A stretch of DNA of 64,000 nucleotides from CAWUKT01 sp963923035 (GTDB lineage: Bacteria; Bacteroidota; Bacteroidia; J057; JADKCL01). The position numbers and the translations under genes are program-made. The notes below the pieces were generated by a model that made no database searches, was not told the origin of the DNA, and saw nothing but the letters and a program-made list of their open reading frames with translations. How positions within the stretch are numbered: position 1 is the stretch's first letter; every line of letters starts with the position of its first letter. Positions 1 to 8,032 of the stretch are shown here, one piece after another. The stretch covers positions 37,432 to 101,431 of the forward strand of contig CAWUKT010000014.1 of the NCBI GenBank assembly GCA_963923035.1. Reading direction: 5' to 3'.

Positions 1-407
1 CGATAATGGATCTGCCAGGGGACCTGCCTTTCGAGTCCGTGGACAAAAGCCGGCGGCACATCTACCCGATAGGGCTGGGTGCCTTCCAGATGACGGAGAA
101 TTTCCGAATCCCGGAGGGAAGTTCGGGGCATGTTGTTGCCCCCCAAACAATCCAAAGGAGTGTCGATGGTCCGGCCCTTGCCGGGCTTACCAAAAAATCG
201 AAGCCATTCGATGGAGGGGAAGAAGAGTTTCTTCTCGAAGAGTTCGAAGAATCGATCTTGAATCTCCTTCTTCTCCGTTCCCGGTTCAATTTTTTGATCC
301 CGAATCGCTGCTTCATGCGCAATGGCCTGGAAGAATTCTTCGGGAGAATATTCTTCAGGTAACAAATGCGTACGTAAATAACTCAAAGCAGCATTGGAAA
401 ACTCCAT
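1..407 (-). CDS. Hypothetical protein, N-terminal part (runs off left edge)
   Basis: An open reading frame with no stop runs leftward from an ATG at 407 to the window edge, giving at least 135 residues beginning MEFSNAALSYL. The visible part is soluble, charged and without a signal peptide, and contains a Phe-rich segment around residues 55-80 (RFFELFEKKLFFPSIEWLRF). I do not recognise a family. It lies 139 bases downstream of yaaA on the same strand and may be co-transcribed. Shorter frames over the same bases on the other strand look like shadows. The frame is supported by length and by ordinary amino-acid composition only. Confidence 0.6.
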   Translation of the reverse strand, partial: MEFSNAALSYLRTHLLPEEYSPEEFFQAIAHEAAIRDQKIEPGTEKKEIQDRFFELFEKKLFFPSIEWLRFFGKPGKGRTIDTPLDCLGGNNMPRTSLRDSEILRHLEGTQPYRVDVPPAFVHGLERQVPWQIHY

Positions 408-546
408 GGCATGCAATTTAGGCTAAATACGAAGGCTAGGAACATAGGCCTTGAACGTGAAGCATGTGGATTAAGACGAAAACGTCCAATCTGTTGCCTA
501 CCCACCTGAAATTGTCACCTTTCGGAAGATGAATGTCAAGATGGGG

Positions 547-1326
547 TCAATCCTCCTGTTTCCGGGAAAATACCCATCCATTCCCTGCTGCCGACAATTC
601 CTCATTGTAGGCATAGCCATCAGCTTCAAACGATTTTAAGTCTTCCGCTGAAGTAATTCGGTGCTTGATGATCCAGGCCGTCATCAGTCCCCGGGCCTTT
701 TTCAAGAAAAAGCTGATGGACTTGTACTTGCCATTCTTCCAATCCAGGAAGGATGGTTCGATCACTTCGGCGTCTAATTGGCTGAAGTCCACGGATGAGA
801 AGTACTCCTTGGAGGCGAGGTTGAACACGATCTTATGCTCGTCCTGCTCTAGCTTTTCCTGAATCTGTGCGGTCAGTTTTTCCTTCCAAAATTCATACAG
901 GTCATTTTTCCGCCCAATCTTTAGCTTTGTGCCCATTTCCAATCGATAAGGTTGGATCAGGTCCAGAGGCTTTAGGATGCCATAAAGCCCGGAGAGAATC
1001 CTGAGGTGATCCTGGGCATAATCGAGATCTTCTTCCGAAAAACTATCGGCATCCATGCCGAGATACACATCTCCCCGGAAGGCGAAGATGGCTTGTTTGG
1101 CTCCTTCAATGACTGGCCCCGGCTCCCACCTGGCATACCGGTCAGCATTGAGCTGGGCCAGGTTCTCCGAAATGTGCATCATCTCCCGAATTTTTTTCCG
1201 GGAAAGTCGACGGAGCTTTTTGATCAGTTTCTCCGAATCTTCCAGGAAGGGAGGATGGCTATAAGGTCTTTTGATGGGACCCTCAAGGAAATTAAGTGAT
1301 TTGGCTGGCGAAATCAGTACAATCAT
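547..1326 (-). CDS. yaaA: Peroxide stress protein YaaA family
   Basis: 259 residues, the usual length of the YaaA/DUF328 (UPF0246) family. It starts MIVLISPAKSLNF, the family's characteristic N-terminus, and continues with the expected FRGDVYLGMDA, LSGLYGILKPLDLI and NLASKEYFSSV segments. In E. coli YaaA lowers intracellular free iron during hydrogen peroxide stress and has a DNA-binding fold; that role is carried over by family only. The ATG at 1326 gives the family N-terminus exactly. It is divergent from the aldehyde dehydrogenase gene, with 167 bases between start codons. Confidence 0.93.
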   Translation of the reverse strand: MIVLISPAKSLNFLEGPIKRPYSHPPFLEDSEKLIKKLRRLSRKKIREMMHISENLAQLNADRYARWEPGPVIEGAKQAIFAFRGDVYLGMDADSFSEEDLDYAQDHLRILSGLYGILKPLDLIQPYRLEMGTKLKIGRKNDLYEFWKEKLTAQIQEKLEQDEHKIVFNLASKEYFSSVDFSQLDAEVIEPSFLDWKNGKYKSISFFLKKARGLMTAWIIKHRITSAEDLKSFEADGYAYNEELSAAGNGWVFSRKQED

Positions 1327-1360
1327 AAGTGGTGTTAACTTCGATGATTATTCAAATTGA

Positions 1361-1424
1361 CCCAATTGGGAGCCGATTGTTTGGGGCTCAATGATTTTGA
1401 ACCGCAAAGATATTGATAACTTTA
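1361..1424. promoter_or_regulatory. Candidate divergent promoter region between yaaA and the aldehyde dehydrogenase
   Basis: For the rightward gene, TTTG (1396-1399) and TAACTTTA (1417-1424) are 17 bases apart, close to the Bacteroidota -33/-7 consensus TTTG ... TAnnTTTG. On the other strand a perfect TATCTTTG (1412 to 1405) could be the -7 element for yaaA, but no clear -33 element accompanies it. A 10-bp palindrome, CCCAATTGGG (1361-1370), sits between these and yaaA and could be an operator. All by eye. Confidence 0.3.
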
Positions 1425-1493
1425 AGAATCCTCTGAATTCAAGAAATTGCCCGGTCCTGAACGAGTTGGGCAGTGGAACCAAAGAACGTGACC

Positions 1494-2969
1494 ATGCTCA
1501 AGAAGGAAATTTCTCAACAAATCAACTCCATCCTCGAGACCCGCAACCTCATTGCAGGGCAATGGTTCGGAGAAGGAACAGGAACCGTGGAGGTCACGGA
1601 CAAATACCACCAGAGTCTTCTGGCAGAAGTTCCGCTGGCCAGTGCCGATCAGGTTGAGCAGGCCATCGCAGCGGCAGCTACTGCTGCAAAGGAGTTCCGG
1701 GCGTGGGATGGTACCCGCCGTCGGAGTCACCTGGAAAGGCTATTGGAGCTTTTTCAGGAAAGAGCGGAGGCGTTTGCCTGGCTCATCGCCGCTGAGGCTG
1801 GCAAACCCATTGGATACGCCAAGGGCGAGGTCCAACGGTGCCAGACAACCCTTCGGTTGGCCATGGAGGAGATTACCCGCTTCAGCGGGGAGGTCGTCAA
1901 TGTAGATTACGATGCCGGCCGTGGTCGCACGGCCTATACCAAGCGAGTCCCCATAGGCCCCATCAGTGGGATATCTCCCTTTAACTTTCCCCTGAACTTG
2001 GCCCTCCACAAGATTGCTCCAGCCTTAGCGGTTGGATGCCCAGTGGTGCTGAAACCTTCGCCGTTTGCTCCCTTGACCTGCCTTGCATTCGCCCGGCTCT
2101 GTCAGGAAGCTGGTTATCCGCCTGGCTTCATCAATATTTTCTTGGCCGGTATTCCCGAAGCTGAGAAGATCGTGGTAGACGACAGGCTCAAGCTCTTTTC
2201 GTTTACCGGTTCCCCGCAGGTAGGATGGATGCTAAAGAGCAAAGCGGGCAAGAAGCCTGTGATCCTCGAATTGGGGGGAAATGCCGTCTGTATCGTTGAG
2301 GAGACAGCTGATTTGGATGTGGCGGCCAAGAGGATAGCAATTGGGAGCTTTCTCTATGCTGGTCAGATATGTATATCGACCCAGCGAATATTGGTTCAGG
2401 AATCCATTTGGGATGATTTCAAAGAACTGTTGATCCGTGAAACCGAGAAACTGTCCGCGGGCGATCCCTTTGAGCCTGAAGTCTCGGTGGGACCCATGAT
2501 AGCTTCGGAGCACTTGGAGCGTATTGCAGCTTGGGTGAATGCTGCCCGGAATTCCGGGGCAGAAGTGTGGCTCGGAGGCGAAATCCTGGACCGAGATCGG
2601 AATTTATATCCCCCCACGATCCTCTCGGGTGTTCCCGGTCACCTCGAAATTGTCTGTGAGGAAGCCTTTGGTCCCGTGGCGGTGGTTGACTCCTTCGGGA
2701 CGTTTGATGAAGCCATTCAGAAGGCAAATGATACACGTTTTGGCCTTCAGGCGGGATTGTTTACCAATCGCCTGGATTTATCAATGGCTGCCCATTCCCA
2801 AATTGAAGTGGCGGGGCTAATCATCAACGACGTACCCGGCTTTAGGGTGGACGGGATGCCTTATGGAGGCATTAAAGACAGTGGACTGGGACGCGAGGGG
2901 ATTCGATATGCCATGGAAGACATGACGGAACCCCGTCTAATGGTAATCAACCAACCCAACCATCAATAA
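1494..2969 (+). CDS. Aldehyde dehydrogenase family protein
   Basis: 491 residues from the ATG at 1494; an upstream in-frame GTG at 1473 is less likely. It is an NAD(P)-dependent aldehyde dehydrogenase oxidising an aldehyde to the acid. Visible motifs are SPFNFPLNLALHKIAPAL (cofactor-binding region), VVLKPSPFAPLT, FTGSPQVGW (Rossmann loop), LELGGNAVCIV with the catalytic-glutamate region, and AGQICISTQRI with the nucleophilic cysteine at residue 293. The pattern resembles the NADP-glyceraldehyde-3-phosphate/lactaldehyde dehydrogenase side of the family rather than the ExaC/AldB type encoded at 56.8-58.3 kb. The substrate cannot be assigned. Single gene, no clear partner downstream. Confidence 0.9.
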   Translation: MLKKEISQQINSILETRNLIAGQWFGEGTGTVEVTDKYHQSLLAEVPLASADQVEQAIAAAATAAKEFRAWDGTRRRSHLERLLELFQERAEAFAWLIAAEAGKPIGYAKGEVQRCQTTLRLAMEEITRFSGEVVNVDYDAGRGRTAYTKRVPIGPISGISPFNFPLNLALHKIAPALAVGCPVVLKPSPFAPLTCLAFARLCQEAGYPPGFINIFLAGIPEAEKIVVDDRLKLFSFTGSPQVGWMLKSKAGKKPVILELGGNAVCIVEETADLDVAAKRIAIGSFLYAGQICISTQRILVQESIWDDFKELLIRETEKLSAGDPFEPEVSVGPMIASEHLERIAAWVNAARNSGAEVWLGGEILDRDRNLYPPTILSGVPGHLEIVCEEAFGPVAVVDSFGTFDEAIQKANDTRFGLQAGLFTNRLDLSMAAHSQIEVAGLIINDVPGFRVDGMPYGGIKDSGLGREGIRYAMEDMTEPRLMVINQPNHQ

Positions 2970-3332
2970 TCTACTCTCAACCATGAGGAGGGCTCACTTT
3001 TCCATTGGGACAACTCTAGCCTCCATCACATGCACGTACCTGAAATGTGATGAATGTAATCCGCGTAATAATTAGGACTTATGCAAAAGATATCTACACC
3101 TGAAAGAACGATCAATAACTATAAATGAAGAGATGATATTCGAGAAATTCAGGCGTGTGCACTTTGTGCAGGCTTGGGTGTCATCCCCAGAATTTAGCAA
3201 GCCCTACCTCATTTGTTGAGTATATCTTGGTCGTTCCCGCAATGGAGGAATTCAAGGCTTTCTATTCCAGGATGTAAGTTGAAAACTAAGGGCTATTGGA
3301 TTGGAGGTTGGAAATAATGCAATTGATGATGA
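2970..3332. other. Intergenic region with no recognisable gene
   Basis: AT-richer spacer between the convergent aldehyde dehydrogenase and GT-C-like genes. Short frames here have no protein-like character. I see no strong terminator hairpin, RNA gene or repeat. Confidence 0.5.
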
Positions 3333-4664
3333 CTATTTCCGGTCTTGTTGTTGTTGTCTTTTCCATCGCTTCTTTTCTTTCTCTCCCTTCAAAGATATGC
3401 CATCTCCCCTGGTTTTTGAAATTATTTTTAACATTTTCTCAAAATCAATAGGGATTCGATATCTTCCATCTGCCCATATAGCAGCTGAGAGCGCATATAG
3501 GGCGATTATTTGTAGCAAAAAAAAGTAGTCAAGAGATTTCCACCGGCGTACGCTCAGAAAGCTCCAGGCAAATCCCAAGTACAGGACGAGATTGAACAAG
3601 AGTTGAAGGATGGCGATGACCCAGCCCATATTCTTGGACTGGGTGACCTGCTGGGTCCACCCGTAACCCACCCCTTTCAACATCTGGAACAACGATTTAC
3701 CAACCAATTTGGCCGTTTGGGCCGGATGCTGGCCTAGATAACCCAATGCAATCGAAGTGGAATTGCTTGGCAATATTTCCGTTTCCTGAATCTGTTCCGT
3801 CCCCGCGTAAGTCCGGACCGAAGCCCACCCAACCGCTTGCGCGGCGACACTATCTCCATTCATAAAAAATGAATGGTCCTCCAGCGGATCCCCGCGTTCC
3901 AGCGCCACAACGCCTCCCAGCCTCCCATGCAGCATCCCCAAATTCCCCATAGAGCTCAAAGACGCCTTCCCGGCGATTTGATGGTGCCGAAGCATCCACG
4001 GGCCCAGCACCAAGACCGGAATCACCGCCAATGCGGCGGCCGAACGGATGCTTCTCCGCCGAAGCGCCCACCACATTCCATCCACCAGCACCACGGCCAG
4101 TACCGCCAGCCCGACGGGCCGAACCAGCACGCCCAACCCCAGCCCCAGGAGCCCCCAGGCGAGGGCCTGAAATCCTCCTTCCTGGCGCCAGGCCAGATAT
4201 TTCCACATTCCCCAGGCCAGGAAAAACAGAAAGAGGGACTCGCTCAGTACCAGGGAGGACATGACGATGGGGTAGGGTTGCAGCAACCAAAACCAGGCGC
4301 CGAACCGGGCCATTCTGACCGAACCGATCAGGGACAGCGCCCGAAACAGCATCCATCCGGCCCCGAGGATGAGCAGGTGTTGGACGGCGAGAACCAGCCA
4401 CGGCATTTGCCCGCAGAGAATTAAAAATGCAGGGTAGCCGGGAGTCCGCTGTAAGTCAGGAGTTTGAGCGTCGAAAAATGACTGGGAAAATATGCTGGTC
4501 TGAACCCAATTTTCAGCCAGGGTCAGGTATTGAATGGAGTCATCGGTGAGGTAGGAGCGATGGACGAGGGCGGAAACGAAGAAAAACACATGCGCGGCCA
4601 GCACCAGCACCGCCAACCACCGGGTTCCCGGTGTGATCAGGGCAGGTCCTTGCCGCAGCTTCAT
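3333..4664 (-). CDS. Polytopic membrane protein, GT-C (ArnT/PMT-like) glycosyltransferase candidate
   Basis: 443 residues with about ten hydrophobic segments (residues 14-35 and repeatedly from 75 to 410). The first exoplasmic loop holds YLTDDSIQYLTLAENW, which fits the acidic DD/DE motif of GT-C enzymes using lipid-phosphate sugars, followed by RTPGYPAFLI as in PMT_2 proteins. Such enzymes transfer sugar to protein or lipid on the outer face of the inner membrane. The tail ends in a basic, glutamine-rich stretch (KRWKRQQQQDRK). The start codon overlaps the stop of the upstream SDR gene by one base (TAATG), so the two are probably translationally coupled. Acceptor and donor are unknown. Confidence 0.65.
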   Translation of the reverse strand: MKLRQGPALITPGTRWLAVLVLAAHVFFFVSALVHRSYLTDDSIQYLTLAENWVQTSIFSQSFFDAQTPDLQRTPGYPAFLILCGQMPWLVLAVQHLLILGAGWMLFRALSLIGSVRMARFGAWFWLLQPYPIVMSSLVLSESLFLFFLAWGMWKYLAWRQEGGFQALAWGLLGLGLGVLVRPVGLAVLAVVLVDGMWWALRRRSIRSAAALAVIPVLVLGPWMLRHHQIAGKASLSSMGNLGMLHGRLGGVVALERGDPLEDHSFFMNGDSVAAQAVGWASVRTYAGTEQIQETEILPSNSTSIALGYLGQHPAQTAKLVGKSLFQMLKGVGYGWTQQVTQSKNMGWVIAILQLLFNLVLYLGFAWSFLSVRRWKSLDYFFLLQIIALYALSAAIWADGRYRIPIDFEKMLKIISKTRGDGISLKGEKEKKRWKRQQQQDRK

Positions 4665-5482
4665 TATTTCAACGGAGAATCGGGCTCCTTCTTAAAGTGG
4701 TTCAGCACCATCTTGTCCATCCACTTGGGGAACAGCTTGTTCATGAAGACCGTCAACTTACCTTGACGGGTCAAAACGATGGTCCGCTTCTTGCGGATCA
4801 ATGCCTTATAAATGTGGTCGGCCACTTCCTCCGCCGTCATGAGGTTCTGCTCAGAAAGCGGCGTCTTGCCTTGGGGTGAGCCATCTTCGGTCAGGGCGGT
4901 ATTACGGATATTGGAAGCGGTAAAACCAGGACAAGCCAGGAGGACGTGAACCCCCTTTTCGAGCAATTCCGTCCGCAAAGACTCCAAAAATCCGTGCATG
5001 GCAAACTTCGAGGAGGAATATCCCGAGCGGGCGGGCAGTCCGCGGAAGCCAGCGATGGAAGAGACCCCGACAATGGCCCCCTTGTTTTTCATGATTTCAG
5101 GGAGGGCGGCCTTGGTACAATAAACGGTGCCGAAAAAGTTGACCTGCATGACCTTCTCAATGACAGAAACGTCCAGGTCCTTGACCAAGGCCCGCATGGA
5201 AATACCCGCATTGTTGATCAGGATATCCACTTTGCCAAACTGTCGGACCGTCTCAGCCACCAGGCGGTCACAATCGTCCTTGGAAGTCACGTCAGTGGGG
5301 ACACAATGGACAGAGCTTTGGCCCTCAGGATTGAGGTCGGCCTGGATGGAAGCCAATTTATCCGCACTCCGTGCGGCGAGAACCAGATGGCTCCCCTCGG
5401 CATGGAACTTATAGGCCAGGGCCTTCCCAATTCCACTCGAAGCTCCGGTAATGATGACAACTTTTCCTTTCACAGCACTCAC
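4664..5482 (-). CDS. Short-chain dehydrogenase/reductase
   Basis: SDR oxidoreductase of about 270 residues. It shows the NAD(P)-binding TGASSGIG motif, the NNAG structural motif, and the catalytic Ser with YSSSK (Tyr/Lys) in VSSIAGFRGLPARSGYSSSK. It resembles DHRS7-like SDRs of Bacteroidota; the substrate is unknown. The frame is open back to an ATG at 5545, but that ATG lies inside a terminator hairpin (5522-5557). I therefore prefer a GTG start at 5482 (or 5473), which gives the normal family N-terminus just before KGKVVIITGASSG. It overlaps the start of the membrane protein gene by one base. Confidence 0.88.
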   Translation of the reverse strand: MSAVKGKVVIITGASSGIGKALAYKFHAEGSHLVLAARSADKLASIQADLNPEGQSSVHCVPTDVTSKDDCDRLVAETVRQFGKVDILINNAGISMRALVKDLDVSVIEKVMQVNFFGTVYCTKAALPEIMKNKGAIVGVSSIAGFRGLPARSGYSSSKFAMHGFLESLRTELLEKGVHVLLACPGFTASNIRNTALTEDGSPQGKTPLSEQNLMTAEEVADHIYKALIRKKRTIVLTRQGKLTVFMNKLFPKWMDKMVLNHFKKEPDSPLK

Positions 5483-5521
5483 ATTTAAGATAGAGCCACC
5501 AAAATAGCGCAAATTTCCTCT

Positions 5522-5557
5522 CCAAAACAAAAGCGGCCCATACAAGACGAGCCGCTT
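5522..5557 (-). terminator. Rho-independent terminator downstream of plsY
   Basis: Read leftward, a seven-base stem AAGCGGC/GCCGCTT (5557-5551 with 5537-5531) is followed by TTGTTTT. It lies 124 bases past the plsY stop and before the SDR start. Confidence 0.6.
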
Positions 5558-5588
5558 AATTCATTGTGCAAAGTAGATGAACGAATCG

Positions 5589-5608
5589 CCGCGCCGCACG
5601 CGGTTTTT
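5589..5608 (+). terminator. Terminator-like hairpin pointing rightward
   Basis: CCGCG (5589-5593), loop CCGCA, CGCGG (5599-5603), then TTTTT. No rightward gene is visible upstream of it, so it is either chance or blocks antisense transcription into plsY. Confidence 0.3.
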
Positions 5609-5680
5609 GTTCAGAGTGATCGAAGGTAAGAAAATGTTCTTTGAATGTAAATTATTTGTTAGGAAAATGTAAACCTCACA

Positions 5681-6349
5681 TTAGGTGATTCTCCCTTCAA
5701 ACCAGGGGTTTTTCCCCTCTTCACCCACCAACAGCCGCCGGATATTGGTGCGGTGGGTATAGACCACCAGCAAGAACATTCCAAAGCCACCCGCGACGAG
5801 CAGCCAGCGGGGAGATTCGCCCTGGATCAAAGAATGGGCGATGAGGAAGAGGGGATAGAGCAAAACGCCCCCCATGGAAGCGAGAGCGATGTAGCGGGTG
5901 ATGTAGAGGATCAAAATCCAGCCCACAATGCACACCACACAGGCCAGCCAATTCGTCACCAGCATCATGCCCAGCAGCGTATTGATGCCTTTTCCGCCCC
6001 GAAATCCAAAGAAAACCGGATAAATATGGCCGATCACGACCATCATCCCACAAATGATACTCTGCAATTCCAGGTCGAGGTCGGCCAGAGCATGGGGCGT
6101 ATCGGGAAACCACCACAGGAGGAAAAACGGCACCGCAGCGCCCAATGCCCCCTTGCCAATGTCGATCACCTGCGTGATGGCACCAGCTTTGAAGCCCAAC
6201 TCCCGAAACGTATTCGTGCTGCCGGCATTGTTCGAGCCCAAATCCCGGATGTCAACCTTGTGCAGCGCCCGGCTGGCCAGGACTGCCGCAGCAATGGAGC
6301 CCAACAAATAGGGCACCAAAAAGAAGGCGATGGTAAGCACTATCTCCAT
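5681..6349 (-). CDS. plsY: Glycerol-3-phosphate acyltransferase PlsY
   Basis: 222 residues, five to six membrane segments. It contains the three PlsY signature loops: SNNAGSTNTFRELG (motif 1), GHIYPVFFGFRGGKGINTLLG (motif 2, phosphate binding) and a C-terminal HRTNIRRLLVGEE segment (motif 3). PlsY uses acyl-phosphate to acylate glycerol-3-phosphate at position 1, the first step of phospholipid synthesis in the inner membrane. The ATG at 6349 gives the standard start MEIVLTIAFFLVPYLLGSI. It precedes the SDR gene on the same strand but is separated from it by a terminator. Confidence 0.96.
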   Translation of the reverse strand: MEIVLTIAFFLVPYLLGSIAAAVLASRALHKVDIRDLGSNNAGSTNTFRELGFKAGAITQVIDIGKGALGAAVPFFLLWWFPDTPHALADLDLELQSIICGMMVVIGHIYPVFFGFRGGKGINTLLGMMLVTNWLACVVCIVGWILILYITRYIALASMGGVLLYPLFLIAHSLIQGESPRWLLVAGGFGMFLLVVYTHRTNIRRLLVGEEGKNPWFEGRIT

Positions 6350-6414
6350 GGCCGAAAATTAGTGCCATTTTCCCCGTTGCCCAAATACGTAAGGTGAATT
6401 GAACATGAATCCGA

Positions 6415-7380
6415 TCAAAAGTTGATGCTCCAATCCATCGTCAGGGCCGTGCGGCTCAGGAGCTGGTCGCCATGGAGGTCCTGGAGCACAGGAATCTGGA
6501 CCTCAGGCCGCAAATTCATCCGTTCTCCAAACCAGCCTGCTCCGAGGGTAGCGAACAGAGAGGTTCCGCCCACATTGGGAAGGGCCTCCCCCTGCCAAAA
6601 GCGGCCCGCATAATGCTCCAGGAACAATCCTCCTTGTGGCATCAGACGGAAAAGGCCCTTTTTGATGTCGATCAGGTAAAAGGCGCTGGCCCGGGCATTG
6701 AAAAAATTGCCGTAGCGAATTTGCTGCCGATCAGCGGTATTGATCCGGTAGGACACGTCTCCCATGACGCCATGGGAACTCCGCCGCCACGCAATTTCCA
6801 GGCGGCTTTGGACATCCCAACTTCCGGTCGTGCCCTGCATTTCGAACAGCTCCCGGTACGTGCTCGGGTCCTGGTAGCGCGATCCGGTAGGCATTTTGAG
6901 CCCCACGCCCCCGAAAATCCGCCAGAAATGCCCCTTGATTTCCCGGTTCAAAATCGCCCGGGACACCATGACATTCGCATCGCCTACATTCACCCGGTAA
7001 ATTTGCCAGGCATCGGTGGTCATCCGGTTGTATTGAAAAGGAAGCTGGGCCTGGACAAACCATTGGGGCGTAAAAAACCAGCGGCCATGCAGGGTCAGCG
7101 AGGTGAAACTTTCCGAATGGTAAGCGTCGTCTGTCGGGGAAAAACCTGCAACCTGTCCAGTGCTGGGATAGTGTTGGGTTTTTCCGAATCCCTCCTCCAG
7201 GCTGTGGTTCCACCTGTTAAAGGCCCGATGACGAAAATACAGGCCCACCAAATTATTCTGAGCGTTGGGCGTCACTGCGCTGAACATGGCACAGATATCG
7301 CAGGCCACTACCGACCCCGAAATCCCGCCAACCATGAACAGCATCAGCACCCAACGAAGTGTTGAATTCAATCTTGGCAT
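6415..7380 (-). CDS. Outer-membrane beta-barrel 'transporter' with N-terminal CDIC motif
   Basis: 321 residues. A signal peptide (residues 1-26, ending GSVVA) is followed at once by CDICAMF, then NNLVGLYFRHRAFN. The rest is a succession of aromatic, alternating strands ending in SINF, as expected for a beta-barrel. It matches a Bacteroidota family usually annotated only as 'transporter', whose members typically read CDICGCS near the N-terminus and NFIGLRYRYRSF. The CxxC just after the signal peptide suggests metal or heme contact. It lies 30 bases downstream of the small cysteine-containing gene at 7411-7863, its usual neighbour. The transported substrate is unknown. Confidence 0.7.
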   Translation of the reverse strand: MPRLNSTLRWVLMLFMVGGISGSVVACDICAMFSAVTPNAQNNLVGLYFRHRAFNRWNHSLEEGFGKTQHYPSTGQVAGFSPTDDAYHSESFTSLTLHGRWFFTPQWFVQAQLPFQYNRMTTDAWQIYRVNVGDANVMVSRAILNREIKGHFWRIFGGVGLKMPTGSRYQDPSTYRELFEMQGTTGSWDVQSRLEIAWRRSSHGVMGDVSYRINTADRQQIRYGNFFNARASAFYLIDIKKGLFRLMPQGGLFLEHYAGRFWQGEALPNVGGTSLFATLGAGWFGERMNLRPEVQIPVLQDLHGDQLLSRTALTMDWSINF

Positions 7381-7410
7381 GATGATGATGTGATGTTAGG
7401 AAAAAATGAA

Positions 7411-7863
7411 TCAGAGGACCATGCCAGGGGAGGGAGGATGGAAAATGGAGGGGAGGAAAGGGGAAATGGGAAAATCAAAGACATCCCCAAAAGCCAAATC
7501 AGGTTGTTCCTCCGGGGAGGAGAAAATAAACTCCAATGGAAGATCGCGGGGATCTTCTTCGGCGACCGGTGGAGCAATGGGGAGCTCATCGGAATCTTGA
7601 CCTTCTTGGGCCAATAGCTGTTTTTTCAGAAAACAACTTCCTCCGCACGTACTCATCGGCTGGTCCTGATTGACACAATGTTCAGCCGCAATTTCAGCTC
7701 GGTGGAGCGCAAAGCCAATCTGGGGCGCCACCGGGCGCAACCAGACCGTTGCGTACAGCAACAATGCCAGCAATGGAATCCATCCTTTCACATCGGTAAA
7801 TAACGGGATATTTAACCGATATCTGGGTGTCCGGAAAAGGAAAAAAGACCGATTTTTAGCCAT
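7411..7863 (-). CDS. Small membrane-anchored protein with CxNxDxP...CxxxCxLKK motif
   Basis: 150 residues from the ATG at 7863; the frame is open further upstream to 8190, but that part overlaps the divergent metalloprotease gene and is not protein-like. It has one hydrophobic segment (about residues 27-46, GWIPLLALLLYATVWL), then EHCVNQDQPMSTCGGSCFLKKQL, then an acidic, proline-rich tail. Short Bacteroidota proteins with CxNKDxPxxxCxGKCxLKKQL are commonly found just upstream of CDIC-type outer-membrane proteins, as here. The conserved cysteines suggest metal handling in the periplasm. Function is not established. Confidence 0.7.
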   Translation of the reverse strand: MAKNRSFFLFRTPRYRLNIPLFTDVKGWIPLLALLLYATVWLRPVAPQIGFALHRAEIAAEHCVNQDQPMSTCGGSCFLKKQLLAQEGQDSDELPIAPPVAEEDPRDLPLEFIFSSPEEQPDLAFGDVFDFPISPFLPSIFHPPSPGMVL

Positions 7864-8032
7864 GCTCCTTCGAAATGATTGTCGAACATTTAGACTCCAT
7901 CCGCGGTTAAATCCTTCGCTTGGAACAAATAAATCTCCCCAAAATCCAATTTTTGTGCTTTGGATGGGGGGATGACAATCTTCAAGTGTATTTATAGTTA
8001 ACTTTAAGTCACGTTGTGAAAAAATACTTCTG

